Shown: one piece after another, positions 55,157 through 64,000 of the stretch
Layout: every line of letters begins with the position of its first letter
Numbering within the stretch: position 1 is the stretch's first letter
Assembly (NCBI GenBank): GCA_030039155.1
Contig: JASHQL010000050.1
Coordinates: 1-64,000, forward strand
DNA from: Streptosporangiaceae bacterium
GTDB taxonomy: Bacteria; Actinomycetota; Actinomycetes; Streptosporangiales; Streptosporangiaceae
Length of the DNA: 64,000 nucleotides
Reading direction: 5' to 3'
Made by a program: the position numbers and the translations under genes
Notes under the pieces: model-generated
What the model was told of the DNA's origin: nothing
What the model saw: only the letters and a program-made list of their open reading frames with translations
Databases searched by the model: none

Positions 55157-55710
55157 ACCCCGACCCGGTGCCCGTTCTGCCGCGGGCAGACGTGCCCAGA
55201 CTGGTCGAGCGGCAGCCCGCAGAGCGGGCACGGCGGCCTGCCCTGGCTGACCACCTGCAGCGCGCGCTTGGAGAAGGCGCGCGCCGCGGCCGCGGTGATC
55301 CGCACCCGCAGCACCCCAGGACCGTCCTCCGGCACGTCATCGGTCAGCGGCTCGATCGGCTCGTCGGTTTCCTGCTGGGCCTCGATGATGACCCGCTCGC
55401 CCTCGTGGTCCCAGGCAAGGGCGATCGCGCCGACCCTGAAGTCCTCCATCAGCGGCTGCTCGAGCGGGCCGTCGTCGGCAAGGCCCACCGGCGCGGTCGC
55501 GGGCACCGCCGCGCTGCCCGAAGTCCGCCGCAGCACCTCGTCGAGCAGCTCATCGAGCCGCTCGGCGAGCTGGCTCACCTGCCCCTTCTCCAGCACCACG
55601 CTGGTGGTCCTGCCGCCGCCGCTGGCCTGCAGGTAGAAGGTGCGTTCGCCAGGCTGGCCGACGGTGCCGGCCACGAACCGCTCCGGCGGGTCATACGAAT
55701 AGACCGGCAT
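55153..55710 (-). CDS. DUF3090 family protein
   Basis: 'MPVYSYDPPERFVAGTVGQPGERTFYLQASGGGRTTSVVLEKGQVSQLAERLDELLDEV', C-terminal 'CPLCGLPLDQSGHVCPRQNGHR'; ATGA overlap. Confidence 0.95.
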   Translation of the reverse strand: MPVYSYDPPERFVAGTVGQPGERTFYLQASGGGRTTSVVLEKGQVSQLAERLDELLDEVLRRTSGSAAVPATAPVGLADDGPLEQPLMEDFRVGAIALAWDHEGERVIIEAQQETDEPIEPLTDDVPEDGPGVLRVRITAAAARAFSKRALQVVSQGRPPCPLCGLPLDQSGHVCPRQNGHRVGV

Positions 55711-55785
55711 GCCTCCATCCTTCCGCGCCGAGTCCGCTAGCGGCAAAGCCATCCTGCGCGCCTCAGGCTACCGGTTTCTGGCCGG

Positions 55786-56481
55786 CTACTCCCCTGCGCC
55801 GCCGCCCACCTGAGCGTCTTCCTGCTGGCCGGCCCCTTTGACGGCCGGCCTGGCCAGGCCGGCCGTGCTGCCGCCGGTGTCGTTCATCCTGAGCACGAAC
55901 GGGCGCAGCGGGGTGTACCTGATCACGCTCAGTGAGCACGGGTCGATCTGAATCCGCTGCATGAGGTCGATGTGCATGCCGAGGCTGTCGGCCAGGATCG
56001 CCTTGATCACGTCGCCGTGCGAGCAGACCAGGTAGCACGCCTCGGGGCCGAGCCTGGCGTTCCAGTCCCTGATCGCGCCGACCGCGCGCTGCTGCATCTC
56101 CAGCATGGACTCGCCCTCCGGGCCAGGGAACCTGACGGCGCTTGGGTGCGCCTGCACCACCCGCCACAGCGGTTCCCTGGCCAGCCTGCGCAGCGGCTGC
56201 CCGGTCCAGTCCCCGTACCGGCATTCGCCGAGCCGGCGGTCGGTCTGGATGACGGTTGAGCTTTGCCCGTTCCGAGCGGCCGCGATGGCGGCCGCGGTCT
56301 GCTGGCAGCGCTCAAGCGGGCTGGACACGATGGCGTCGAGCGGCACCCCGGCCAGCCGCTGGCCGAGCGCGGCCGCCTGCGCCTGTCCCCTGTCGTCCAG
56401 GTTGATGCCGGGCAGCCAGCCGGTCAGCGCCTTGCCGGTCGACGCCGTCAGGCCGTGCCGCACCACCAGGACGAGGCTCAC
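55786..56481 (-). CDS. MSMEG_4193-type histidine phosphatase (phosphoglycerate-mutase-like)
   Basis: 'LVLVVRHGLTASTGKALTGWLPGINLDDRGQAQAAALGQRLA', 'DAIVSSPLERCQQTAAAIA', 'YLVCSHGDVIKAILADSLG'. Confidence 0.95.
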   Translation of the reverse strand: MSLVLVVRHGLTASTGKALTGWLPGINLDDRGQAQAAALGQRLAGVPLDAIVSSPLERCQQTAAAIAAARNGQSSTVIQTDRRLGECRYGDWTGQPLRRLAREPLWRVVQAHPSAVRFPGPEGESMLEMQQRAVGAIRDWNARLGPEACYLVCSHGDVIKAILADSLGMHIDLMQRIQIDPCSLSVIRYTPLRPFVLRMNDTGGSTAGLARPAVKGAGQQEDAQVGGGAGE

Positions 56482-56500
56482 TCGGTCACTCTATGCAGAC

Positions 56501-57055
56501 TCAGACCGCCGGACGTTCGCCGAGGATGAACGTGGCGTCACCGAACGAGACGTAGTCGCCGGGCCTGACCGGGCTCGGCGTGGTCACCCGCCAGCCGTTC
56601 AGCCTGGTGCCGTTGGTCGAGCCGAGGTCCATCAGCAGCCAGCCGCCGGCCTCCCGCTGCAGGCTGGCGTGCAGCCTGGACACCGTCATGTCGCCGAGCG
56701 TCATGTCGCAGGTCGGCTCCCTGCCGATGGTGAACCGTTGCTGCTGCGCGGCCGGCAGCAGCAACAGCGTGGGCTGCCGCTGCATCGCCAGGCCGCGGCG
56801 CGGCCGCACCCGCCGGCCAAGCCGCCTGGCCAGCTGCCGCAGCTTGCCGCGCCGGTGCGGGCTCCGGCCAGGCAGGTCGGCGAGCACCGCGGTGAGCTCG
56901 CTGCGCACCCTGGCCTGCAGCACCAGTTCCATCCGGTGCTCGAACGTGTCGGCGGACATCCTGCCCTCGGCGAATCGCTCGCGCAGCTCGCCGAGCGCCT
57001 GGTCACGTTCGACGTCGGAGGCACGCACTCCTTGCGGGCCCGCCAACTCAGCCAT
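56501..57055 (-). CDS. DUF1707 + FHA domain protein
   Basis: 'VRASDVERDQALGELRERFAEGRMSADTFEHRMELVLQARVRSEL' and FHA 'FTIGREPTCDMTLGDMTVSRLHASLQREAGGWLLMDLGSTNGTRLNG'. Confidence 0.94.
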   Translation of the reverse strand: MAELAGPQGVRASDVERDQALGELRERFAEGRMSADTFEHRMELVLQARVRSELTAVLADLPGRSPHRRGKLRQLARRLGRRVRPRRGLAMQRQPTLLLLPAAQQQRFTIGREPTCDMTLGDMTVSRLHASLQREAGGWLLMDLGSTNGTRLNGWRVTTPSPVRPGDYVSFGDATFILGERPAV

Positions 57056-57129
57056 GGCAGCAGTATCTCCGCGGGTCATGACGCGGACAAGTACGACGGG
57101 ACGCCGCGGTCATGGCGGCGCCAGGTGGC

Positions 57130-59259
57130 CTAGGCCGGCCCTTGCCAGCTCGGCTCCGGCGGTGCGGCCGGCTGCACAGGTGCCGCGGCCGCGGCCGACG
57201 CGGCATCCCCGATCGGCGGCTCGAGCGGGAAGTGGCAGGCCGCGTGGTGGCCGTTCACGCTGAACGGCACCAGCGGCGGCTCGACCTCCGCGCAGATCTC
57301 CTGCGCCAGCGGGCACCTGGTGCGGAACCGGCAGCCGGACGGCGGGTTGATCGCGCTCGGCAGCTCGCCGCGGACGCCGGACTTCTCCTTCGCCTTCTCC
57401 GCGCTCGGGTCGGCCACCGGCGCCGAGTCGATCAGGCCCCTGGTGTAGGGGTGGGCTGGCCGCAGGTACACCTCGTCGGCCGGCCCGACCTCCACCAGCT
57501 TGCCCAGGTACATGACGCCGATCTGCGACGACAGGTACCTGACCACGGCCAGGTCGTGCGAGATGAACAGGTAGGTGAGGCCGAGATCGCGCTGCAGTTC
57601 CCGCATCAGGTTCAGCACCTGCGCCTGGATCGACACGTCAAGCGCGGACACCGGCTCGTCGGCCACGATCAGCTGCGGGCTCAGCATCAGCGCGCGGGCG
57701 AACCCGAGCCGCTGCCGCTGCCCGCCGGAGAACTCGTGCGGGTACCTGTCCACCGCGGTGCGCGGCAGCCCGACATGGTCGAGCATCTCCTGCACCCTGG
57801 CCTCGCGCTGCTGGCGATTGCCGATGCCCTGGGCGACCAGCGGCTCGCGCAGGATCGTGCCGGCCCGCATCCGCGGGTCGAGGGAGGCGTAGGAGTCCTG
57901 GAACATCAGCTGGATCTTCCGCCGGTCCCTGCGGTACTCGCTGCCGTGGCTCTTGGACAGGTCACGGCCCTGGAACATGATCGACCCGGCGGTCGGCTGC
58001 TCGAGCCCCACCACCAGCCTGCCGATGGTGGTCTTGCCGCAGCCGGACTCGCCCACTACCCCGAAGGTCTGGCCGGCCGTCACGTAGAAGGTCACGTCGG
58101 CGACCGCGCTGACCGAGCCGACGCGCCGTTGCAGGACCGCGCCCTTGGTCACCGGGAAGTCCTTGACCAGGTGTTCGACCCTGAGCAGGTACTCGCCGTT
58201 GCCCTGCGGGCCGGCCGCCAGCACGTTCGGATCTGCCGCGAGCGGCGCTGGCTGCTCGACCGCGAACCTGGACTTGTCGGCCCGCTCCTCGTCGCCGACC
58301 GGGTAGAAGCAGCGGTACAGGTGCTGCGGGGTCTCGCCGAGCAGGTTCGGCTCCTCCGACCGGCACTTGTCGTTGGCGTACCGGCAGCGCGGCGCGAACC
58401 GGCAGCCAGGCGGCGGATTGGTCAGGTCAGGCGGCAGGCCGGGAATGGAGTACAGCTTCTCCCGTGTCTCTGCCGACTTCTCCGGCAGCGCCTGGAACAG
58501 CGCCTCGGTATAGGGGTGCCGTGAGTTGACAAACAGCGTCCTGGTGTCGGTGATCTCCGCGATCCGGCCGGCGTACATGACGGCCACCCGGTCCGCCCGG
58601 CCGGCGATCACGCCGAGGTCGTGCGTGACCAGGATGACGGCCATGCCGAGTCGTTCCCGCAGCCCGTCAATCAGCTCGAGGATCTGCTTCTGGATCGTCA
58701 CGTCCAGCGCCGTGGTCGGCTCGTCCGCGATCAGCAGCTTCGGCTCGCAGGCCAGCGCCATCGCGATCATCACGCGCTGCCGCATGCCGCCGGAGAACTG
58801 GTGCGGATACTCTCCCATCCGCTCCTTGGCCTTCGGCATGCCGACCAGGTCGAGCACCTCGGCGGCCCGGTCGTAGGCCTGCTCCTTGGTGACCTCCCGG
58901 TGCAGGATGACCGCCTCGGCGATCTGCTTGCCGACCGTCATCGTCGGGTTCAGCGAGGTCAGCGGATCCTGGAAGATCATGCCGATCTCGTTGCCGCGGA
59001 TCCTGCGCATCTCGTCGTCGGGCAGGTTGCTGATCGTCTTGCCCTCGAGCTTGATGCTGCCGCCGACGATGTGACCGCCCGTCGGCAGCAGGTTCATGAT
59101 CGACAACGCGGTCATGGTCTTGCCGCAGCCGGACTCGCCGACGATGCCGAGCGTCTCGCCGTTGCTGATATCCAGCGAGATCCCGTCGACGGCATGCACC
59201 ACGGAGGTCCGCAGCCGGATGTCGGTCTGCAGCTCGGTTATCTCGAGTAGCGACGCCAC
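57130..59259 (-). CDS. Fused dual-ATPase oligopeptide ABC transporter subunit (DppD-DppF-like)
   Basis: Two complete ATPase modules: [19 protein letters not shown]...[31 protein letters not shown] and [17 protein letters not shown]...[31 protein letters not shown], each with oligo_HPY-type tail. Confidence 0.95.
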   Translation of the reverse strand: MASLLEITELQTDIRLRTSVVHAVDGISLDISNGETLGIVGESGCGKTMTALSIMNLLPTGGHIVGGSIKLEGKTISNLPDDEMRRIRGNEIGMIFQDPLTSLNPTMTVGKQIAEAVILHREVTKEQAYDRAAEVLDLVGMPKAKERMGEYPHQFSGGMRQRVMIAMALACEPKLLIADEPTTALDVTIQKQILELIDGLRERLGMAVILVTHDLGVIAGRADRVAVMYAGRIAEITDTRTLFVNSRHPYTEALFQALPEKSAETREKLYSIPGLPPDLTNPPPGCRFAPRCRYANDKCRSEEPNLLGETPQHLYRCFYPVGDEERADKSRFAVEQPAPLAADPNVLAAGPQGNGEYLLRVEHLVKDFPVTKGAVLQRRVGSVSAVADVTFYVTAGQTFGVVGESGCGKTTIGRLVVGLEQPTAGSIMFQGRDLSKSHGSEYRRDRRKIQLMFQDSYASLDPRMRAGTILREPLVAQGIGNRQQREARVQEMLDHVGLPRTAVDRYPHEFSGGQRQRLGFARALMLSPQLIVADEPVSALDVSIQAQVLNLMRELQRDLGLTYLFISHDLAVVRYLSSQIGVMYLGKLVEVGPADEVYLRPAHPYTRGLIDSAPVADPSAEKAKEKSGVRGELPSAINPPSGCRFRTRCPLAQEICAEVEPPLVPFSVNGHHAACHFPLEPPIGDAASAAAAAPVQPAAPPEPSWQGPA

Positions 59260-59292
59260 GAGCTAGCTCACCTTTCCTGCCTGTCGCAGCGC

Positions 59293-60258
59293 CTAGCGGC
59301 GCTGCAGCCGGGTCTCAAAGGCGTCGCGGAGTGCGTCGCCGACGAAGTTGAACGCGATGCAGGTGACGATGATAATCAGGCCGGCCGGGTAGATCAGCCA
59401 CCAGTAGTTCTGGCTGCTCTGCAGGTACTGCAGCCCGTTGGACAGGATCGATCCCCAGTCGGTGGACGGGAACTGCACCCCGAAGCCGAGGAAGCCGAGC
59501 CCGGCCAGGATCAGGATGGAGTCGGCGACCGCGAACGTGCCCTGCACGATGATCGTGCCGATCGCGTTCGGCAGGATATGCCGCAGCACGGCACGCCAGC
59601 CGGTGCCGCCGAGCACCTTGACCGCCTGCACATATTCCCTGGTGCGCAGCGTCAGGGTCTCGCCTCTGACCAGCCTGGCCACGCCCAGCCAGTAGAACGC
59701 GGCAATGATGAAGATCATCGTGAGCCGGTTCGGGTGGAAGATCACCGACAGCACGATCAGCACCATGATGGACGGGATGGACAGCCCGGCGTCGACGACG
59801 CGCATCAGGAACGAGTCCACCGGTCCGCCGATGTATCCGGAGATCGCGCCGTAGACCATGCCGATGACCACCGAGACGAACGCGGCAGCGCAGCCCACCT
59901 CGAGCGAGGTCTGCCCGCCGACCATGATCCGGCCGAGCTCGTCGTAGCCAAGCGGGTCACAGCCGAGCAGGTGCGCCGCGCTCGGATGGCAGAGAATCTG
60001 CGACAAGTTCGTGCTGACCTGGTTGGTCTTGTAGATCAGCGGGCCGATGAAGCAGAACAAGATGATGAACACGATGACGCCGAGGCTGACCAGGGCCAGC
60101 TTGTTCTCGGCGAACACCTCCCAGCCGCGGCGCAGCATGCCACGCGGCTTGACCGAGGGCTGCAGGCCAAGCTCCATCGCCTCGACGACGGAGACGCCAC
60201 CATCTGGCGCAGCCGTGGGGGCGACTGCCGCCTGTGTTTCCGGCATCATCCCGGTCAT
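59293..60258 (-). CDS. Oligopeptide ABC transporter permease (DppC-like)
   Basis: 'HLLGCDPLGYDELGRIMVGGQTSLEVGCAAAFVSVVIGMVYGAISGYIGG', 'EYVQAVKVLGGTGWRAVLRHILPNAIGTIIV'. Confidence 0.95.
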   Translation of the reverse strand: MTGMMPETQAAVAPTAAPDGGVSVVEAMELGLQPSVKPRGMLRRGWEVFAENKLALVSLGVIVFIILFCFIGPLIYKTNQVSTNLSQILCHPSAAHLLGCDPLGYDELGRIMVGGQTSLEVGCAAAFVSVVIGMVYGAISGYIGGPVDSFLMRVVDAGLSIPSIMVLIVLSVIFHPNRLTMIFIIAAFYWLGVARLVRGETLTLRTREYVQAVKVLGGTGWRAVLRHILPNAIGTIIVQGTFAVADSILILAGLGFLGFGVQFPSTDWGSILSNGLQYLQSSQNYWWLIYPAGLIIIVTCIAFNFVGDALRDAFETRLQRR

Positions 60259-60259
60259 G

Positions 60260-61210
60260 TCAGCTGTACCTCACCCTCGGGTCGAGCACCGCGTAGGCCA
60301 CGTCGGCCAGCAGGTTCCCTGCGATCGTCGCAAACGTGGTGATGACGGTAAATCCCATCAGCGTGGCCAGGTCGACGCTGGTCGCGGCGTTGAAGAACTC
60401 AAGCCCCATGCCGGGGTAGTTGAACACGACCTCGACGAAGATCGCCCCGGCGACCAGCACCGGGATCGACAGCCCGAGCAGCGTGACGATGGTGATCAGT
60501 GAGTTGCGGAAGACGTGCCCCCAGAGCACCCGGCGCTCGCTCGCGCCCTTGGCTCGCGCGGTGCGGACGTAGTCCTGCACCAGGTTGTCCATGACCGAGG
60601 ACCGCATGTACCGCGACCAGAGCGCGTAGGCGACGAATGCGTAGCAGAACACCGGCAGCACCAGCGCGCGTGGCTGCGACAAGATCTGCCCGACCGTGCT
60701 GCCCTGCGGCGCCTCTGACGGGAAGATGTGCAGGTCGAGGGAGAACCACTCGATCAGCAGGAAGCCGATGAAGAAGGTCGGGGTGGCGTAGCCGAGGAAC
60801 GAGACGCCGGTGAGCGCGTAGTCGCCGACGGTGTAGCGCTTGACCGCCTGGTAGACGCCGAGCGGGATGCCGAAGATGAGCGAGACGACCAGGCCGAGCC
60901 CGACCAGCACCAGCGTCTTGGGCAGGTACAGGCCGACCTCGGCGGCCACCGAGATGTTGTTCTTGATCGAGTAGCCGAAGTTGCCGTGCATCATGGCCCA
61001 GACCCACTTGAAGTACTGGATGATGAACGGCCTGTTGAAGCCGTAGATCCTGTTGTAGTAGGCCAGCTCAGGGCCGTTCGCCTTCTGCCCGAGCAGCGCC
61101 GCTACCGGGCCGCCTGGAACCAGGTGTATAAGCGCCAGCGTGATCAGCGTCACGAAGAACGTGACCACGATGGCCTGCAGGATCCGTCTGATCAGGTAGC
61201 CGGTCACCAC
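60260..61210 (-). CDS. Oligopeptide ABC transporter permease (DppB-like)
   Basis: 'YLIRRILQAIVVTFFVTLITLALIHLVPGGPVAAL', 'DYVRTARAKGASERRVLWGHVFRNSLITIVTLLG'; start at GTG 61210 or 61207. Confidence 0.95.
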   Translation of the reverse strand: MVTGYLIRRILQAIVVTFFVTLITLALIHLVPGGPVAALLGQKANGPELAYYNRIYGFNRPFIIQYFKWVWAMMHGNFGYSIKNNISVAAEVGLYLPKTLVLVGLGLVVSLIFGIPLGVYQAVKRYTVGDYALTGVSFLGYATPTFFIGFLLIEWFSLDLHIFPSEAPQGSTVGQILSQPRALVLPVFCYAFVAYALWSRYMRSSVMDNLVQDYVRTARAKGASERRVLWGHVFRNSLITIVTLLGLSIPVLVAGAIFVEVVFNYPGMGLEFFNAATSVDLATLMGFTVITTFATIAGNLLADVAYAVLDPRVRYS

Positions 61211-61346
61211 GCAACCCTTTCGCCGTCGTTGCATCGAAGGTATGCCTGGCTGGCCTGCACGTCGACAGGCCAGCCAGGACTCTTCGCAGTCAGGGGCGGC
61301 CGGCCGCCGGCCAGAAACGAGCCGGCGGCCGGGCCGGGATGGTCCC

Positions 61347-63182
61347 TTACTTCACGAAGTACCAGTACTGCGGGTAGGTGGTGAGATACGGGTTGAACGC
61401 GACATTCTTCAGCGTGCTCTTGCTCGCCACGATGGAGTAGCTCTGCGGGAAGAAGATGATCGGCTCCTGCTCCGCGGTGTACGTGGCGTACTGGTGGAAG
61501 TCGCTCAGGAAGCTGGAGGTGCTGCTTGCGGTCTGCACTTCCAGGATCAGCTTGTTCTCGGTCGGCGAGTTGTAGCTGCCCGAGTTGGTGAACGAGCCAC
61601 CCTGGAACAGCGGCTCGCCGGTCGGCAGGAAGCCCGGCCCGTTGTACACCCACTGGCCGTAGAACGAGCCCTGCCAGTTGGTGTGCGCGGGGGTGTCGTC
61701 GCCGATGACCGTGACGAACGTCTTGGCCACCAGGTTGACGTCGATGCCTGCCTTGGCCGCATCGGACTTGTAGATCTCGACGGTCTGGGTGAACGCCGCG
61801 ATCCCGCTGGAGTAGTCCAGGGTGAACTTGGCCTGCTCGCCCTTGGTGATTCCCGCGCCGCACTTGGACGGGGTCTCACAGGTCATGACGCCAGACACGT
61901 TCTTCCAGCCGTTGCTGGTCATCAGCGCCGTGGCCTTGGCGATGCTGAACGGGTAGGGACCAGCCCCGCCGTTCTCTGACTGCACCGCTGGCAGCCACTG
62001 GCTGGCCGGCTGACTCGGCACCGGGCCCGTGGTCGGGTATCCGTAGCCGCGGTCGATGGCCTTGGCGATGCCTTCCTGGTCGTCCACGTAGGCCAGCGCC
62101 TGCCGGAAGTACAGCTGCTTGAAGACCGGCCCGAACTGCGGGTTCTTGAAGTTGATCTGGAAGTACGGGATACCCCAGGTGTAGGCCGGCGCCAGCGAGT
62201 AGCTGCTGCCGAGCGGGTTCGTCGCGGGCAGCAGCGAACCGGCCGGCTTCGGCGAGAGGTCCTGCACCGGGATCGTGGCCTGGTCAAGCGAGCCGCTCTT
62301 CAGCGCGGTGTACTCGGCCGTGTCGTCGGTGTAGACCACGTACTTCAGCGAGATGTCTGCCTTCGGGCTGCCGGAGTACTTGGTGTTCGGCACCATCTCC
62401 ATGTTGCCGGTCGGGCTGTAGTTGAGCAGCTTGTACGGGCCGTCAACGGTGGTCCAGACCGAGTTGGTCGCGTAGGTCGAAGTGGCCTTGGCCTGCGCGG
62501 TCATGTAGTTGTACACCGCCGCGCACTTCGACGCGCTGACATCGCAGCCACCGCTGCCAGGTGCCGCGCCAGCCTTGGTCACGTCCTGGGTCGGCGGCAG
62601 CGGGGTGATGTCGGACAGCTGGTTGTACACGAACCACTGCTGGCCGTACCCCTTGGTCAGGTTGATCACGATGGTGTTCGGGCTGGTGACCTTGAAGGAC
62701 TTCATGTTGTCCGGCAGCAGGCCTGGCGTGTAACCGCCGTAGTTGGCCTTTTCCGCCTTCAGCATGTTCAGCCAGAAGGCCACGTCGTCGGCGTCGACGG
62801 TCGCGCCGTCCGACCACTTCCAGCCCTTCATGGTGATCGTGACGGTCTTGCCGCCGTTGCTGAACACCGGCGCGTTCGCCGGGGACAGCGCGTAGTTCGC
62901 GGTAGTGGAGCTGTTGTTCCCGCCCATCTGGTACAGCGGCACGTACAGCTGGTACTGGAAGTCCTCGGCGTTAAAGACGCTGTACTGGGTGCCGGGCACG
63001 AACGACCAGAGCCATGTCGGCGTTGCACCGGTGGTAAAGCCGATGGTCGCGACGCCGCCCTTGATCCTCGCCCCGCTCGCGGAGCTGGACGGGCTGCTCT
63101 TGCCGCAGCCAGCCGCGGCGAGCGCCACGGCGGCAACGACAGCCACCCCGGCAACGCGCAGCGTATGTTTCCTTACTTGCAT
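61347..63182 (-). CDS. Peptide ABC transporter substrate-binding lipoprotein (family 5)
   Basis: Lipobox 'AVALAAAGCGKSS', 'MKGWKWSDGATVDADDVAFWLNMLKAEKANYGG', 'FKQLYFRQALAYVDDQEGIAKAIDRGYGYPTTGPVP'. Confidence 0.95.
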   Translation of the reverse strand: MQVRKHTLRVAGVAVVAAVALAAAGCGKSSPSSSASGARIKGGVATIGFTTGATPTWLWSFVPGTQYSVFNAEDFQYQLYVPLYQMGGNNSSTTANYALSPANAPVFSNGGKTVTITMKGWKWSDGATVDADDVAFWLNMLKAEKANYGGYTPGLLPDNMKSFKVTSPNTIVINLTKGYGQQWFVYNQLSDITPLPPTQDVTKAGAAPGSGGCDVSASKCAAVYNYMTAQAKATSTYATNSVWTTVDGPYKLLNYSPTGNMEMVPNTKYSGSPKADISLKYVVYTDDTAEYTALKSGSLDQATIPVQDLSPKPAGSLLPATNPLGSSYSLAPAYTWGIPYFQINFKNPQFGPVFKQLYFRQALAYVDDQEGIAKAIDRGYGYPTTGPVPSQPASQWLPAVQSENGGAGPYPFSIAKATALMTSNGWKNVSGVMTCETPSKCGAGITKGEQAKFTLDYSSGIAAFTQTVEIYKSDAAKAGIDVNLVAKTFVTVIGDDTPAHTNWQGSFYGQWVYNGPGFLPTGEPLFQGGSFTNSGSYNSPTENKLILEVQTASSTSSFLSDFHQYATYTAEQEPIIFFPQSYSIVASKSTLKNVAFNPYLTTYPQYWYFVK

Positions 63183-63334
63183 TCGGCGCTCCTTCGCGTG
63201 GTCGCCAGATTTCAGCCGCGCTTATGACCCAGGCGGCAAGTTGGCCAAGCTTACGGCCAGGCCTGTAGCAGATTCGGGCCGAAAACGTCACAAGATGCTA
63301 TCGATACTGGTCGCCGAGCGTTATAAATGCCTGC

Positions 63335-64000
63335 TTACGCGCCCATCGCGTGCACGCCGCCGTCGACGTGCACGATCTCTCCGGTGGTCGCGGGGAACCA
63401 ATCGGACAGCAGGGCCACGCACGCCCTGGCCGGCGGCTCGGCGTCTGTCTGGTCCCAGCCAAGCGGCGCCCGTTCCGCCCAAAGCCCCTCAAACTGCTCG
63501 GCACCGGGGATGCTGCGCATGGCCATGGTCCTGACCGGGCCCGCGGCCATCAGGTTGACCCTGATCCCGTGCTTGCCAAGATCCTTTGCCAGGTAACGCG
63601 CGGTAGACTCCAGCGCTGCCTTCGCCACGCCCATCCAGTCGTAGGCGGGCCAGGCCCGGCTGGCGTCGAAGTCCATCCCGACGATCGAGCCGCCGCTGCC
63701 CATCAGCGGCAGCGCGGCCATCGCCAGCGCCTTCAGCGAATAGGCGGAGACGTGCATCGCCGCCGCGACGTCCGGCCACTGCGCGGCCAGGAAGTTGCCG
63801 CCGATCGCGCTCTGCGGAGCGTTGGCGATGCCGTGCACCACGCCGTCCAGCCGGTCCACGTGCTCGGCAACCCGGCCTGCCAGCGAGTCGAGCTGCTCGG
63901 CGCTGGTCACGTCAAGCTCGAGCACCGGCGGCGGGTCTGGCAGCCGCCTGGCGATCCGCTGCACCAGGCTGAGCCGCCCGAACCCGGTCAGCACGACCGT
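63335..64000 (-). CDS. fabI: Enoyl-ACP reductase FabI-like SDR (N-terminus outside window)
   Basis: 'LDGVVHGIANAPQSAIGGNFLAAQWPDVAAAMHVSAYSLKALAMAALPLM', 'YDWMGVAKAALESTARYLAKDLGKHGIRVNLMAAGPVRTMAMRSIPG'. Confidence 0.92.
   Translation of the reverse strand, partial: TVVLTGFGRLSLVQRIARRLPDPPPVLELDVTSAEQLDSLAGRVAEHVDRLDGVVHGIANAPQSAIGGNFLAAQWPDVAAAMHVSAYSLKALAMAALPLMGSGGSIVGMDFDASRAWPAYDWMGVAKAALESTARYLAKDLGKHGIRVNLMAAGPVRTMAMRSIPGAEQFEGLWAERAPLGWDQTDAEPPARACVALLSDWFPATTGEIVHVDGGVHAMGA

Noticed and set aside
1-64000. CRISPR arrays, insertion sequences, prophage, rRNA
   Set aside because: No regularly spaced repeats, transposase/integrase ORFs or rRNA-like tracts seen on either strand.

Overview
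This is a high-GC actinobacterial chromosomal window. I saw no tRNA, rRNA, CRISPR array, transposase or phage gene. The core (about 22-46 kb, mostly minus strand) is a complete Pup-proteasome neighbourhood: arc/mpa, dop, pup, prcB, prcA, pafA, pafB, pafC, tatA, tatC and a HelY-type helicase. It is interrupted by an aldehyde dehydrogenase gene (prcA/pafA), a translationally coupled glycan cassette (GT2, epimerase, polytopic membrane protein) and a tandem-FKBP lipoprotein gene. Left flank: large LuxR/AAA regulator, a truncated AMP-binding-like protein, Lrp/AsnC regulator, sugar ABC transporter genes with two adjacent binding proteins, dodecin, FtsX-type ABC system with PadR regulator, acyl-CoA dehydrogenase with M24 peptidase. 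Right flank: TrmI, M50 protease, RecB-like nuclease, HAD phosphatase, MetH, PAC2, SCO1664/DUF3090/phosphatase cluster, FHA protein, oligopeptide ABC transporter with fused ATPases, and a FabI-like reductase cut by the window edge. Observations most worth checking: an AT-rich, rare-codon, near-perfect 46-bp hairpin inside the membrane-protein CDS; an ANL-family protein lacking its P-loop and C-terminal half; a nested 55-nt stem-loop between convergent genes; a repeat-rich leader upstream of the ANL-like gene; a recurrent GGGGACGACCCC mini-hairpin; a tandem duplication of the acyl-CoA dehydrogenase 3' end; candidate CTG starts; and convergent genes sharing CTAG/TTAG stop tetranucleotides. No wholly new multi-gene system could be demonstrated from sequence alone.
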